The notes below the pieces were generated by a model that had not been told where the DNA came from, searched no databases, and saw only the letters and a list, made by a program, of their open reading frames with translations. From positions 1,197 through 65,196 of the forward strand of contig CADCBH010000006.1 in NCBI GenBank assembly GCA_902799655.1: 64,000 bases of DNA, written 5' to 3'. This document shows, piece by piece, positions 8,314 through 17,940 of this stretch. A program made the position numbers and the translations under genes. The DNA is from an uncultured Bacteroidales bacterium. GTDB lineage: Bacteria > Bacteroidota > Bacteroidia > Bacteroidales > Bacteroidaceae. Every line of letters starts with the position of its first letter. Position 1 is the stretch's first letter.

Positions 8314-8983
8314 TATCATTACCGTACTGCCCGAAATGCTGGAGGGCTTCGTACACGAATCCATATTGGCAAGGGCCGAGAAGAAGGGGCTGGCCGAGAT
8401 ACGCCTGCATAACCTGCGCGACTATACACTCGACAAATGGCGCCGTGTGGATGACTATCCCTATGGTGGCTCGGCAGGTATGGTGATGCAGTGTGAGCCC
8501 ATCGACCGCTGCATCACGGCACTGAAGGCGGAGCGCGACTACGACGAGGTCATCTTCACCTCGCCAGATGGTGAACGCTTTGACCAGCACATGGCCAACG
8601 AGCTGTCGCTGAAAGGCAATCTCATCATCCTGGCTGGTCACTACAAGGGTATTGACCAGCGCGTGCGCGACCACCTGATTACCAAAGAGATATCGATTGG
8701 TGACTTCGTGCTGACGGGTGGTGAACTGGTGGCTGCCATGATTGCTGATGCCATCGTGCGTGTGGTGCCTGGCGTCATTGGTGACGAACAGTCTGCCCTC
8801 TCCGACTGCTTCCAGGACGACCTGCTGGCAGCACCTATCTATACGCGACCTGCTGACTACAAAGGCTGGAAGGTGCCCGAGATTCTGCTCTCAGGCAACG
8901 AGGCGAAAATACGAAACTGGGAATTGGAGCAGGCTATGGAACGAACGCGTCGTCTGCGTCCCGACTTGTTAGAAGAAAAATAA
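8303..8983 (+). CDS. trmD: tRNA (guanine-37-N1)-methyltransferase
   Basis: A 226-aa SPOUT methyltransferase that makes m1G37 in tRNAs reading CNN codons, preventing +1 frameshifts. Family motifs are clear: N-terminal [34 protein letters not shown], and the trefoil-knot SAM site [13 protein letters not shown] followed by [10 protein letters not shown]. Its length is typical. It overlaps the end of the patatin gene and is followed by a bidirectional hairpin terminator. Unlike the common rpsP-rimM-trmD arrangement, it is coupled here to a lipase gene. Confidence 0.97.
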   Translation: MRIDIITVLPEMLEGFVHESILARAEKKGLAEIRLHNLRDYTLDKWRRVDDYPYGGSAGMVMQCEPIDRCITALKAERDYDEVIFTSPDGERFDQHMANELSLKGNLIILAGHYKGIDQRVRDHLITKEISIGDFVLTGGELVAAMIADAIVRVVPGVIGDEQSALSDCFQDDLLAAPIYTRPADYKGWKVPEILLSGNEAKIRNWELEQAMERTRRLRPDLLEEK

Positions 8984-9011
8984 AAAGTAGTGAATTAATC
9001 ACCACTTTTTT
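8982..9011. terminator. Bidirectional terminator between trmD and nspC
   Basis: The stem AAAAAGTAGTGA / TCACCACTTTTT (one A-C mismatch) with a 6-nt AT loop has A-runs and T-runs on the two sides, so it can work in both directions. It overlaps the nspC stop codon. Confidence 0.75.
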
Positions 9012-10164
9012 AGTCCATTCTGTCGCGATAGTCTTCGTAACTATACTCACGCAACATCTCCAAATGCCCGTCTGTATGCAACATGGCAATAGAGGGATGA
9101 GAAATACCATTGAACATATTGGTCTTCACGGTGGTATAGTGAATCATGTCTTCGAAGATGATTTCCTCACCAATCTGCAGTTCATGGTCGAACTGCCAAT
9201 CACCCATCCAGTCGCCACTCAAACAGCTGTTACCGCCTAGGCGATAAAGCCTCCCCCCTGCCCCCTCCAAATGGAAGGGGGGCTCCTGCGAAGAGCCAAC
9301 CTCGTGCTCCACGTGTACTGCTCCCCTTACCGCTGGATAATAAGGCATCTCCAGACAGTCGGGCATGTGGCAGGTGAAGCTGACATCGAGAATGGCGGTA
9401 CGAATACCCTTATCCTCCACGATATCCACTACACTGGCTACCAACGGACCAGTCTGCCAGGCAAAAGCACTGCCGGGTTCGAAGATGACCTTCAGATGTG
9501 GATAGCGTTCGTGGAAGCCCTGTACGATACGCACCAGTCGTTCTATGTCGTAGTCCTTGCGGGTGACAAGATGGCCACCTCCGAAATTAATCCATTCTAT
9601 TTGGGAAAACCACTTAGAGAACTTCTCCTCAATATGCTGGAGCGTACGCTCAAAGACATCGGAACCGTTCTCGCAATGGCAATGGCAATGGAAGCCGCGA
9701 AGGTCGTGAGGCAACTGTTCAGGCAATTTATCAGCAGTGACACCAAATCGGGTGCCAGGTGCACAGGGATTGTAGAGTAGCGTCTCAATCTCAGAGTATT
9801 CCGGATTGATGCGTAAGCCCAAAGAACACTCCCCTGCCCGCTCATGAAACCGTTCGTATTGTGATAGCGAATTGAATGTCAAATGACTGGAACAGCTGAC
9901 AATCTCGTCGAATTCCTCATCTTTATAAGCGGGCGAATAGGTATGTGCCTTTGCACCGAACTTGTCGAAAGCCAAACGGGCCTCACTCAGCGAACTGGCT
10001 GTCGTCGAGGAGATATACTCACGAAAAATCGGGAAAGTCTTCCAAAGGGCAAAAGCCTTGAAAGCCAGTATCCATTCAGAATCGGTGCGGCAGGCAACCT
10101 CACGAATCAACGCAAGGTTGTGCCGCAACCGCTGTTCTTCAATAATATATACAGGAGTCTTCAT
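9010..10164 (-). CDS. nspC: Carboxynorspermidine decarboxylase
   Basis: A 384-aa fold-III PLP decarboxylase of the alternative polyamine pathway: carboxy(nor)spermidine to (nor)spermidine. The PLP lysine lies in AFKAFALWKTFP near the N-terminus, followed by FHCHCHCENGSD, a glycine-rich phosphate site (NFGGGH), and C-terminal LGGNSCLSGD with its catalytic Cys/Asp region. It starts directly after the thrS stop codon (no gap), so it is co-transcribed with thrS. A 48-nt palindromic GC-rich repeat is inserted in frame just before LGGNSC and encodes about 16 extra residues (GSSQEPPFHLEGAGGR). It sits next to the active-site loop but seems tolerated, because the frame stays open to a normal C-terminus. 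Confidence 0.93.
   Translation of the reverse strand: MKTPVYIIEEQRLRHNLALIREVACRTDSEWILAFKAFALWKTFPIFREYISSTTASSLSEARLAFDKFGAKAHTYSPAYKDEEFDEIVSCSSHLTFNSLSQYERFHERAGECSLGLRINPEYSEIETLLYNPCAPGTRFGVTADKLPEQLPHDLRGFHCHCHCENGSDVFERTLQHIEEKFSKWFSQIEWINFGGGHLVTRKDYDIERLVRIVQGFHERYPHLKVIFEPGSAFAWQTGPLVASVVDIVEDKGIRTAILDVSFTCHMPDCLEMPYYPAVRGAVHVEHEVGSSQEPPFHLEGAGGRLYRLGGNSCLSGDWMGDWQFDHELQIGEEIIFEDMIHYTTVKTNMFNGISHPSIAMLHTDGHLEMLREYSYEDYRDRMD
9251..9297. repeat. Palindromic GC-rich repeat inserted in nspC
   Basis: Composite palindrome: CCCCCTCC (9261-9268) pairs with GGAAGGGGG (9273-9281) around AAAT, flanked by GGCTC/GAGCC (9281-9285/9293-9297) and a C-run on the left. It is compositionally unlike the surrounding gene and about 48 nt long, so it preserves the frame. 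It resembles REP-like palindromes that colonise Bacteroidetes genomes; this is recognition by pattern, not by search. Confidence 0.65.
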
Positions 10165-12108
10165 TTAGAAGTCCTTCGTCATTTCCTTGACCTCGGCATT
10201 GATGTGGTCGATGAACTCCTGGATGCTCATGACGGTCTGCTCGCCACCACCCTGCGGGCGAACAGTTACGGTACCATCTTGCTGTTCCTTCTCACCAACG
10301 ATGACCATGTAAGGAATGCGCTTCAGCTCGTTGTCGCGAATCTTGCGACCCAGCTTCTCGTTGCGCAGGTCGATGGTAGGACGCACGCCACCCAGATCGA
10401 ACTTCTTGGCAACCTCCTTGGCATAGTCGTTGTACTTCTCAGACAACGGCAGGATAGCCACCTGGTCGGGAGTGAGCCACAAGGGGAAGTGACCACTGGT
10501 GTGCTCGATAAGTACGGCACAGAAGCGCTCCATAGAGCCGAAGGGAGCACGGTGAATCATCACAGGCGTCTTCTTCTGGTTGTCCTCGTCGGTATATTCC
10601 AACTGGAAGCGCTTGGGTAGGTTGTAGTCCACCTGGATGGTACCCAACTGCCAGCGACGTCCGATGGCGTCCTTGATCATGAAGTCGAGCTTAGGACCAT
10701 AGAAGGCAGCCTCGCCATATTCTACCTTGGCGGGCAGACCCTTCTCCTGACAAGCCTCAACAATGGCCTTCTCAGCCAGTGCCCAGTCCTCGTCAGTACC
10801 TACATATTTATCGTGGTCGTTAGGATCGCGCAGAGAAATCTGAGCCTCGAAATTGAAACCGAAAGCAGTCAGCACGATACCGATGATATCCATCACGTTC
10901 AGGAACTCCTGCTTCACCTGGTCGGGACGACAGAACAGGTGGGCATCATCCTGCGTGAACGAACGTACACGGGTCAGTCCATGGAGCTCACCACTCTGCT
11001 CATAACGATACACCGTACCGAACTCAGCAATACGCAGAGGCAGGTCACGATATGAACGAGGCTTCCATGCGAAAATCTCGCAGTGGTGAGGACAGTTCAT
11101 GGGCTTCAGCATGTACTCCTCATCCTCCTCGGGAGTATGAATGGGCTGGAAAGAATCCTTACCATAGTGGGCGTAGTGGCCAGAGGTAACATAGAGATTC
11201 TTAGAGCCAATATGCGGAGTAATAACTTCTTGATATCCAAAGCGCTTCTGAACTTTACGCAAGTGATCCTGCAGGCGCAGACGGAGCTCAGTACCCTTCG
11301 GCAACCAGATGGGCAGACCCTTACCTACCTTATCTGAGAACATGAAGAGTTCCATCTCTTTACCAATCTTACGATGGTCACGCTTCTTGGCTTCTTCCAG
11401 CATCTCGAGATACTCGTCGAGCATCTTCTTCTTGGGGAATGAGATACCATAGAGACGCTGCATCTGCTCGCGGCTAGCATCGCCACGCCAGAAGGCGCCA
11501 GCTACAGAGGTCAGCTTCACGGCTTTGATTTCACCAGTATCCACAAGATGCGGACCACGACAGAGGTCAGTAAAATTGCCCTGGGTATAAGTTGTGATAG
11601 AACCGTCTTCCAAGTCTTGATCAATGTGCTCGCACTTGTAGGTCTGCCCCCACTCAGCAAACTGCTTCAAAGCCTCTGCCTTCGAAACCTCGCGACGAAC
11701 CACAGGCTCCTTCTTGCCAGCCAGTTCCTTCATCTTAGCCTCAATCTTGGGGAAATCGCTCTCCTTGATCATCTCGCCATCCTTCAGCAAGACATCATAG
11801 AAGAAACCATTCTCGACAGCAGGTCCGAAACCAAACTGGATGCCAGGATACAACTCCTGCAGAGCCTCGGCCAACAAGTGGGCAGAAGTGTGCCAGAAAG
11901 TGTGCTTACCCTGCTCGTCGTCGAACTTGTAGAGCGCGATAGTGGCGTCTTCATTGATGGGACGGTTCAGCTCTACGGTCTCACCATTTACTCCACAGCT
12001 TACAACGCTGCGTGCCAGAGCTGGTGAGATGCTCTCAGCAATCTGAAAACCAGTAACGCCCTGCTCATACGAACGAACAGATCCGTCTGGAAATGTAATG
12101 TTAATCAT
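10165..12108 (-). CDS. thrS: Threonyl-tRNA synthetase
   Basis: A 647-aa class II aminoacyl-tRNA synthetase. An N-terminal TGS domain (residues 1-60) is followed by the editing domain with the zinc-type [11 protein letters not shown] motif, the class II core ([28 protein letters not shown]-type motif 2 near RYEQSGE, and motif 3 [11 protein letters not shown]), then an anticodon-binding domain. Length is standard. It has its own -7 box at 12142-12149 and is followed with zero spacing by nspC. The usual thrS-infC-rpmI-rplT cluster is not present here. Confidence 0.98.
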   Translation of the reverse strand: MINITFPDGSVRSYEQGVTGFQIAESISPALARSVVSCGVNGETVELNRPINEDATIALYKFDDEQGKHTFWHTSAHLLAEALQELYPGIQFGFGPAVENGFFYDVLLKDGEMIKESDFPKIEAKMKELAGKKEPVVRREVSKAEALKQFAEWGQTYKCEHIDQDLEDGSITTYTQGNFTDLCRGPHLVDTGEIKAVKLTSVAGAFWRGDASREQMQRLYGISFPKKKMLDEYLEMLEEAKKRDHRKIGKEMELFMFSDKVGKGLPIWLPKGTELRLRLQDHLRKVQKRFGYQEVITPHIGSKNLYVTSGHYAHYGKDSFQPIHTPEEDEEYMLKPMNCPHHCEIFAWKPRSYRDLPLRIAEFGTVYRYEQSGELHGLTRVRSFTQDDAHLFCRPDQVKQEFLNVMDIIGIVLTAFGFNFEAQISLRDPNDHDKYVGTDEDWALAEKAIVEACQEKGLPAKVEYGEAAFYGPKLDFMIKDAIGRRWQLGTIQVDYNLPKRFQLEYTDEDNQKKTPVMIHRAPFGSMERFCAVLIEHTSGHFPLWLTPDQVAILPLSEKYNDYAKEVAKKFDLGGVRPTIDLRNEKLGRKIRDNELKRIPYMVIVGEKEQQDGTVTVRPQGGGEQTVMSIQEFIDHINAEVKEMTKDF

Positions 12109-12141
12109 ATCTACAATATATGTTTGAAATTAAATTGCCTG

Positions 12142-12149
12142 CAAAATTA
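12142..12149 (-). promoter_or_regulatory. -7 box TAATTTTG of thrS-nspC
   Basis: TAATTTTG on the minus strand, 33 nt upstream of the thrS ATG, within the short AT-rich spacer that separates thrS from wecB-like. Confidence 0.6.
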
Positions 12150-12171
12150 CAAAATAATTATGAATTATGCA

Positions 12172-13233
12172 TTATGATTGATGAATTATTTGCACAATAC
12201 GCTCGGCAGTACGTCCATCCCAACGGTCGGGCAGCGAAGAACGCTTCCACTGGCCTGCTACAAGTTCATTCAGCGACGAGCGCAACGTGTCGGCATCCTC
12301 ACCCACCAAGACATTGGTTCCCTGCTTGACAGTCTCACTATGTTCGGTATAGGAGTTAAGCGTAATGCAAGGAACATGATTGAAAGTGGCTTCTTCAGCA
12401 ACATTACCAGAATCAGTAATAATGCCCATAGCATGTGATGTCAGATAGCCGAAGTCAAGATAGCTCAGGGCATCGACAACAATGAACTGAGAATTAAGCG
12501 TTTTCACTACTTCCTGGGCACGACCACGCAGCGGGGCTATTACAGGAATTGCGCCTGCCACCTCAGCAATGACATCGAGCATACGCTTAAGATTTACCTC
12601 ATTGGCTATCAATGCCTTACGATTGAGTGTAAAAACCAGATAGCGACCGTCTTCGATACCATCAAGACATGCAGGACGTGTCCATCGGTCGTGGTTATAG
12701 CGGAGGGTGTCCATCAGGATATTTCCCACCATGTATATCTTATGGTTCTCGGCTCCTTCACGTGTAGCAATACTGCTCGAGCCAACACCTGCAGTAAACA
12801 GCAGATCGCTGAGACCATCGATAACCAGACGATTTATCTCCTTTGGCATAGTGATATCAAACGAGCGTGTGCCTGCTAACAGATGCGCCAGTTGAAGACC
12901 ACGCTTCTTGGTGACAATAGCTGCAGCCATCGTCGAGGCAAGGTCGTCGACCACAATGACGGTATCGGTGGCATGCTGTTCCAAATAGCGTTCAAACTCG
13001 GCCATCACCCTACCCGTCAGCTCGTTGAGGTTCTCACAATCGACACCCAGGAACACGTCGGGACGACGGATCTGCAGGTCGGCAAACAACGAATCCTCAA
13101 GGGTCGGGTCGTCAGCCACACCGGCATAGACCAACTGGTAGTCGCAACCCTCGGTTTTCTCTATCGCACGGATGAGTGGAGCCACCTTTACGAAATTTGG
13201 ACGGGCCCCAGTAAAGAGACAAATATGTTTCAT
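12172..13233 (-). CDS. UDP-GlcNAc 2-epimerase (WecB-like), probably inactive or altered
   Basis: A 353-aa protein with the fold and landmarks of non-hydrolysing UDP-GlcNAc 2-epimerases: N-terminal TGARPNFVKVAP (family TGTRPEAIKMAP), PKEINR, VGNILMDTL (TGNTVIDAL), and DSGNVAEEA (DSGGIQEEA). Several catalytic positions differ from E. coli WecB: HGD is VDD, HVEAG is HLLAG (loss of the Glu117 equivalent), TGHRRE is TLNRKA (loss of the His213 equivalent), and the RxxTERPE substrate loop is NSYTEHSE. I therefore infer either loss of epimerase activity or a different sugar-nucleotide function. Active epimerases in this family feed ManNAc into surface polysaccharides. The -7 box is only 5 nt from the ATG. 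Confidence 0.85.
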   Translation of the reverse strand: MKHICLFTGARPNFVKVAPLIRAIEKTEGCDYQLVYAGVADDPTLEDSLFADLQIRRPDVFLGVDCENLNELTGRVMAEFERYLEQHATDTVIVVDDLASTMAAAIVTKKRGLQLAHLLAGTRSFDITMPKEINRLVIDGLSDLLFTAGVGSSSIATREGAENHKIYMVGNILMDTLRYNHDRWTRPACLDGIEDGRYLVFTLNRKALIANEVNLKRMLDVIAEVAGAIPVIAPLRGRAQEVVKTLNSQFIVVDALSYLDFGYLTSHAMGIITDSGNVAEEATFNHVPCITLNSYTEHSETVKQGTNVLVGEDADTLRSSLNELVAGQWKRSSLPDRWDGRTAERIVQIIHQS

Positions 13234-13238
13234 GATTG

Positions 13239-13246
13239 CAAAAGTA
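13239..13246 (-). promoter_or_regulatory. -7 box TACTTTTG of the WecB-like gene
   Basis: TACTTTTG on the minus strand, ending 5 nt before the start codon at 13233. Transcription would begin at or next to the ATG, consistent with a leaderless mRNA. Confidence 0.6.
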
Positions 13247-13301
13247 GCAAAAAACTATGAAACGACCAAACAAGACGGGCAACTTTCGTGACTTCTACTC
13301 A

Positions 13302-14594
13302 CTATTTGCAGCCAATGCCCCGTGAGAACGCCGGTGACTCTTCCTTCAAAGTGAAGTCATAACGAAGATTCTGTTCATCGACAAGCAAAAAATGCTGCTT
13401 GCCCTGTATCTCGTCATCTTTCTTCTCCCACAGCATATCATAGAAGTGTTCAGCATCCTCAACCTCGGGTGTACGAAGCAGGCAGTTTTCAAAATGATAT
13501 TCGCTCTCTTCATCTAAATCGCCCATCACTTCATCGTCGGAATAGCCCGTCACAAGGGTATTCATACAAGAGAGTGAGATGGGGTCTTCACTAGCTCCGA
13601 AACGAAGCGCCACCCCTCTGTTGCCAGCAAAAGGATAGAACTGAGCAAGGGTCGTCTGATCAATGATAGCCAAACCGCCACGGAGGGCCAAGCAATCACG
13701 AAGGGCGTTGGTAAACTGACACTGGCTCACGTGAACCTCAGAGTCATGAGCCCATAGGCCATAACCATTACTATTATGGATGACGGTACGCGAAAGATTG
13801 ACTGTCGTTGAGTCAGCATACAAGCCATCGAGTGCATTACGAATCTCGCAGTCGGTGAGTGTACAACCCTCTGAATGAGGGTTTAACATAATGCCATCCC
13901 ACTGTCCGCTAACACGGTCGTAAGGCAGATAGGCAAACATGTGGTCAAGGCGGTCGCCACGGAAACAGGTGGATTCAGCCTTCAGTTGACCATCAACGGT
14001 AATACCGGCTCCATCATGAAAATAGAGCGTGGTATTGTGAATGGTCAGTGTAGCACCCTTCCCGACATGAATTCCCTGATAGATGACGATAGGCGTTTCC
14101 GACTCAATGGTCATATCATCGTCTATCGTAAGCTGCTGATATTGAATAGCTTTCCAACTATAGGTCCGCAGATTGACACGCTGCTCCACCCCACTCTCCA
14201 ACGTAAACAGCAGATTGTCCTCGACGAGCACAGGATCAGTAGACGTCTGTTCAAAGGCTGTCATCTCGACAAACACGCGGATGCTGTCGCCCTTGCGAAT
14301 CTCAAGGTCATTGGCTACGGGATTGAGGAAGGTACCATCGACATTAACGCGAAAGCCCGACTGGCTGCCACGCTCCAGACGTACCGAACGCAGACGAATA
14401 CCATCTGATGAGTTGTTGAACACCCAGAAGTTATAGGTCGATGAAGGCACGGTGGCAAACAAGGTATCGAGACGAATGGTATCAGCTGAAAAAGTAAGGC
14501 GCAAACTGCTGCTGGCCGAGAAACTGTCGTTGTCGGAACAGGCACTCAACAAAAGCACCACTGTCGTCATGAAAAGGAAAAGCCGTTTCATCAT
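13302..14594 (-). CDS. Lipoprotein with right-handed beta-helix domain
   Basis: A 430-aa predicted lipoprotein: MMKRLFLF, hydrophobic core, lipobox LLSAC-S at about residue 18. The N-terminal half resembles an Ig-like strand region, with SADTIRLDTLFATVPSST typical of Bacteroidales surface lipoproteins. From about residue 170 it contains short repeated turns such as TIHNTTLYFHDGAGITVDG and LTDCEIRNALDGLYAD, which suggest a parallel beta-helix like those in polysaccharide-acting or surface-binding proteins. No catalytic residues are evident. The upstream ATGs at 14648 and 14612 were rejected because they add non-signal sequence; the tandem ATGs at 14594/14591 sit in the loop of a hairpin immediately downstream of rubrerythrin. 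Function unknown. Confidence 0.75.
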   Translation of the reverse strand: MMKRLFLFMTTVVLLLSACSDNDSFSASSSLRLTFSADTIRLDTLFATVPSSTYNFWVFNNSSDGIRLRSVRLERGSQSGFRVNVDGTFLNPVANDLEIRKGDSIRVFVEMTAFEQTSTDPVLVEDNLLFTLESGVEQRVNLRTYSWKAIQYQQLTIDDDMTIESETPIVIYQGIHVGKGATLTIHNTTLYFHDGAGITVDGQLKAESTCFRGDRLDHMFAYLPYDRVSGQWDGIMLNPHSEGCTLTDCEIRNALDGLYADSTTVNLSRTVIHNSNGYGLWAHDSEVHVSQCQFTNALRDCLALRGGLAIIDQTTLAQFYPFAGNRGVALRFGASEDPISLSCMNTLVTGYSDDEVMGDLDEESEYHFENCLLRTPEVEDAEHFYDMLWEKKDDEIQGKQHFLLVDEQNLRYDFTLKEESPAFSRGIGCK

Positions 14595-14610
14595 ATACTG
14601 ATAAAACGGC
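14582..14610 (-). terminator. Hairpin between rubrerythrin and lipoprotein, start codons in loop
   Basis: The stem GCCGTTT/AAACGGC (7 bp) encloses a 15-nt loop containing both ATG candidates of the lipoprotein gene; on the minus strand it is followed by TTTTCCTTTTC. It could terminate rubrerythrin transcripts or hide the downstream start. Function is inferred only. Confidence 0.4.
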
Positions 14611-14637
14611 ATTTTACGTGATTTATTGTCTGACGAC

Positions 14638-15195
14638 TTACTTTCCAAAATAGCGTTTCAGCAATCCAGCAAAGCCAGCACCATGACGGGCCTCGTCCTT
14701 AGCCATCTCGTGAACAGTATCGTGGATAGCATCGAAACCAGCAGCTTTGGCATTTTTAGCGATACGGAACTTATCCTCACATGCACCAGCCTCAGCAGCA
14801 GCACGTTTCTCCAGATTGGTCTTAGTATCCCATACGCATTCACCCAACAGCTCAGCAAACTTAGAAGCGTGTTCTGCCTCTTCAAAAGCATAACGCTTGA
14901 AAGCCTCAGCAATCTCGGGATAGCCCTCACGATCAGCCTGACGGCTCATGGCCAAATACATTCCAACCTCACCACATTCACCATTGAAGTGATTGCGCAG
15001 GTCGTCAATCATCTCCTGGCTAACGCCCTCAGGCTTGCCATCACCAATGCGATGAACGGTAGCATAAGTGGTCTCACCCTCGTCCTTCAATTCAGAGAAC
15101 TTAGAGGCAGGAGCCTTACAAATTGGGCACTTCTCGGGAGCTGCATCGCCTTCGTAGATATATCCACATACGGCGCAAATAAACTTTTTCTTCAT
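14638..15195 (-). CDS. Rubrerythrin-family peroxidase with N-terminal rubredoxin
   Basis: A 185-aa protein with an N-terminal rubredoxin iron site (CAVCGY at residues 7-10 and CPICKAP at about 23-26) followed by a ferritin-like diiron domain with Glu/His ligands ([28 protein letters not shown]). The rubredoxin-first order is that of reverse rubrerythrins, which reduce hydrogen peroxide in the cytoplasm of anaerobes. It has its own -7 box. It is close to a Fur-type gene, but I see no operator that would let me assign control by it. Confidence 0.93.
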   Translation of the reverse strand: MKKKFICAVCGYIYEGDAAPEKCPICKAPASKFSELKDEGETTYATVHRIGDGKPEGVSQEMIDDLRNHFNGECGEVGMYLAMSRQADREGYPEIAEAFKRYAFEEAEHASKFAELLGECVWDTKTNLEKRAAAEAGACEDKFRIAKNAKAAGFDAIHDTVHEMAKDEARHGAGFAGLLKRYFGK

Positions 15196-15236
15196 AATTC
15201 TTTAAAGTATTAGGTTTGTTTAGTAATGAACTTTTG

Positions 15237-15244
15237 CAAAGATA
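15237..15244 (-). promoter_or_regulatory. -7 box TATCTTTG of rubrerythrin
   Basis: TATCTTTG on the minus strand, 41 nt upstream of the rubrerythrin ATG at 15195. Confidence 0.6.
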
Positions 15245-15309
15245 CACAGAAAAAACAAATCCCGCAAGTATTTTGCGAGATTTATTTTCAACAATTGGAT
15301 AATTTGTCT

Positions 15310-16668
15310 TTATGATCTTACCTTTTCGATGAGTTCTTCGGGCGTAACCATTTGCTGCTCACCGGTTTCCATATTCTTGAGTGTTACCTTACCCTCTTTG
15401 ATTTCATTCTCACCAGCCAACACGACAAAGGGAATCTGCTTGGCGTTGGCGTACGACATTTGCTTTTTCATCTTGGCGGCATCGGGGAAAATCTCTGCAC
15501 GAACACCATACGCGCGTACCTTATTAATTATAGGCAGGCAGTAGGCAGTCTCCTTCTCACCGAAATTGATGAAGAGCAATTGCGTGGTCTGGAGCGAATC
15601 CTTGGGATAAAGGTCGAGAGCGTTGAGCACGTCATAGATACGGTCGACACCAAACGAAATGCCCACACCTGAGAGGCCTGGCATACCAAAGATGCCCGTG
15701 AGGTTGTCGTAGCGACCACCACCAGAGATAGAGCCCATCTGCGTATCGAGAGCCTTCACTTCGAAGATGGCGCCTGTGTAGTAACTCAAGCCGCGAGCAA
15801 GGGTGAGGTCGAGCTGAATCTCATTCTTCAATGAAGTCAGGAAACTGAGGATGTAACGAGATTCCTCGACGCCCTTCAGACCGGTCTCGCTGTCTTTCAG
15901 CACTTCAGCGATGGTGTTCAGCTTTTCTTCGTTGGTGCCTTCGAGCATGATGATGGGCTGCAACTTTGATATTTGTTCGTCTGTGAGACCATCTTCGCGC
16001 AATTCCTGATTGACGTTGTCGATGCCAATCTTGTCGAGTTTATCGATAGCCACCGTGATGTCCACAATCTTGTCGGCAGCACCAATGACTTCAGCAATAC
16101 CCGTGAGGATTTTGCGGTTGTTAATCTTGATCTGCACACGAACGCCAAAGCGGGTAAAGACGGTGTCGACAATCTGCATGAGTTCGACCTCGTTGAGCAA
16201 TGAATCGGAACCAACGACGTCGCCATCAAACTGATAGAACTCACGATAGCGGCCCTTCTGCGGACGGTCAGCACGCCAAACGGGCTGCACCTGATAGCGC
16301 TTGAAAGGCAACTGCAATTCCTCGCGGTGCATCACCACGTAGCGGGCAAAGGGCACGGTGAGGTCATAGCGCAGACCCTTCTCGCAGATTTTCGAAGCCA
16401 GACGAAGCGTGTTGCGCTCGGTCAGTTCCTGATCATCAATCTTATTGAGATAGTCGCCTGAGTTCAGAATCTTGAAAAGCAGTTTATCGCCCTCTTCGCC
16501 ATACTTACCCATGAGCGTTGCCAGCGTCTCTTGAGCGGGTGTCTCAATCTGCTGGAAGCCATAGAGCTCGTAAACGGAGCGGATAGTATTGAAGATATAG
16601 TTGCGCTTGGCCATCTCCATGGGCCCGAAGTCGCGTGTTCCTTTAGGTATACTTGGTTTTTGTGCCAT
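15310..16668 (-). CDS. hisS: Histidyl-tRNA synthetase
   Basis: A 452-aa class II synthetase that charges tRNA-His. Motif 1 region PKGTRDFGP at the N-terminus, motif 2 around [27 protein letters not shown], the His-specific [14 protein letters not shown] segment, and motif 3 GISFGVDRI are readable, followed by an anticodon-binding domain. It begins immediately after the purA stop codon and is the last gene of the fur-purA-hisS operon. Length is typical for the Bacteroidetes form. Confidence 0.97.
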   Translation of the reverse strand: MAQKPSIPKGTRDFGPMEMAKRNYIFNTIRSVYELYGFQQIETPAQETLATLMGKYGEEGDKLLFKILNSGDYLNKIDDQELTERNTLRLASKICEKGLRYDLTVPFARYVVMHREELQLPFKRYQVQPVWRADRPQKGRYREFYQFDGDVVGSDSLLNEVELMQIVDTVFTRFGVRVQIKINNRKILTGIAEVIGAADKIVDITVAIDKLDKIGIDNVNQELREDGLTDEQISKLQPIIMLEGTNEEKLNTIAEVLKDSETGLKGVEESRYILSFLTSLKNEIQLDLTLARGLSYYTGAIFEVKALDTQMGSISGGGRYDNLTGIFGMPGLSGVGISFGVDRIYDVLNALDLYPKDSLQTTQLLFINFGEKETAYCLPIINKVRAYGVRAEIFPDAAKMKKQMSYANAKQIPFVVLAGENEIKEGKVTLKNMETGEQQMVTPEELIEKVRS

Positions 16669-17940
16669 TTATTTGCGAACAATAGTTTGAGCACGGTCAG
16701 GACCGATGCTGATAATCTTAATAGGTGTCTCGAGTTCCTTCTCCAGGAAAGCGATATAATCCTGGAAAGCCTTGGGGAACTGCTCCTCAGAAGTAAACTG
16801 CGTCATATCAGTCTGCCAACCAGGAAGTTCCTCATAGACAGGCTCGATACCCTTCTCGATGTCGTAGGGGAAATCGCGCGTCAGGACACCATTTACTTTG
16901 TATGCCGTACATGCCTTGATCGTGGGGAAGTCGTCGAGCACGTCGCTCTTCATCATGATGAGCTGGGTAACACCATTCACCATAATCGAATAGCGCAAAG
17001 CTACGAGGTCAATCCAACCACAACGGCGCTCACGACCTGTCACGGCACCATACTCATGACCCAGATCACGAATCTTCTTGCCCGTCTCGTCGAAGAGCTC
17101 TGTGGGGAAAGGACCAGCACCGACACGTGTGCAGTAGGCCTTCATAATGCCAAATACCTCACCAATCTTGTTGGGACCAATGCCCAAGCCTGTGCAGGCA
17201 CCAGCGCAGATGGTATTCGAAGAAGTCACGAAAGGATAGCTACCGAAGTCCACATCGAGCATCGTGCCCTGAGCGCCCTCGCAGAGTACGCTCTTACCAT
17301 TGCGCAACAGACTATTGATTTCGTGCTCACTGTCAACGATGGGGAACTGGCGCAGGTACTCAATACCCTCTAACCACTTTTTCTCCACCTCGGTAATGTC
17401 GTATTCGAAGTTCAGCGACTTCAGGATAGCCTCATGACGAGCCTTGGCAGCAGCATACTTCTCGGGGAAGTTCTCCAGGATATCACCCACGCGCAGACCG
17501 TTACGACTGATCTTGTCGGTATATGTAGGACCAATACCCTTACCCGTTGTACCAACCTTATTCTTACCCTTCTGAGCCTCATAGGCAGCATCAAGTACGC
17601 GATGGGTAGGCATAATCAGGTGAGCCTTCTTGGAGATATGCAGACGCTCCTTCAGCGAATGACCACTGGCCTCGAGTGCCATAGCCTCCTCCATGAACAA
17701 GTCGGGAGCCAACACGACACCATTACCAATGATATTCACCTTACCACCCTGGAAGATACCAGAGGGGATAGAACGCAGCACATACTTCTGGCCTTCAAAC
17801 TCCAGCGTATGACCGGCATTAGGACCACCCTGAAAACGGGCAACCACATCGTACTGGGGAGTCAACACGTCGACTACCTTACCCTTTCCTTCGTCGCCCC
17901 ACTGCAAACCGAGCAGGACATCAACTTTAGCTTGCTTCAT
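16669..17940 (-). CDS. purA: Adenylosuccinate synthetase
   Basis: A 423-aa GTP-dependent enzyme that joins IMP and aspartate to adenylosuccinate in AMP synthesis. The P-loop-like GLQWGDEGKGK at residues 10-20, GPNAGHT at about 39-45, GTTGKGIGPTYTDK, and the GRERRCGWID segment are diagnostic. The start ATG overlaps the fur stop codon by 4 nt (ATGA) and the stop abuts hisS, so the three genes are translationally coupled. Confidence 0.97.
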   Translation of the reverse strand: MKQAKVDVLLGLQWGDEGKGKVVDVLTPQYDVVARFQGGPNAGHTLEFEGQKYVLRSIPSGIFQGGKVNIIGNGVVLAPDLFMEEAMALEASGHSLKERLHISKKAHLIMPTHRVLDAAYEAQKGKNKVGTTGKGIGPTYTDKISRNGLRVGDILENFPEKYAAAKARHEAILKSLNFEYDITEVEKKWLEGIEYLRQFPIVDSEHEINSLLRNGKSVLCEGAQGTMLDVDFGSYPFVTSSNTICAGACTGLGIGPNKIGEVFGIMKAYCTRVGAGPFPTELFDETGKKIRDLGHEYGAVTGRERRCGWIDLVALRYSIMVNGVTQLIMMKSDVLDDFPTIKACTAYKVNGVLTRDFPYDIEKGIEPVYEELPGWQTDMTQFTSEEQFPKAFQDYIAFLEKELETPIKIISIGPDRAQTIVRK

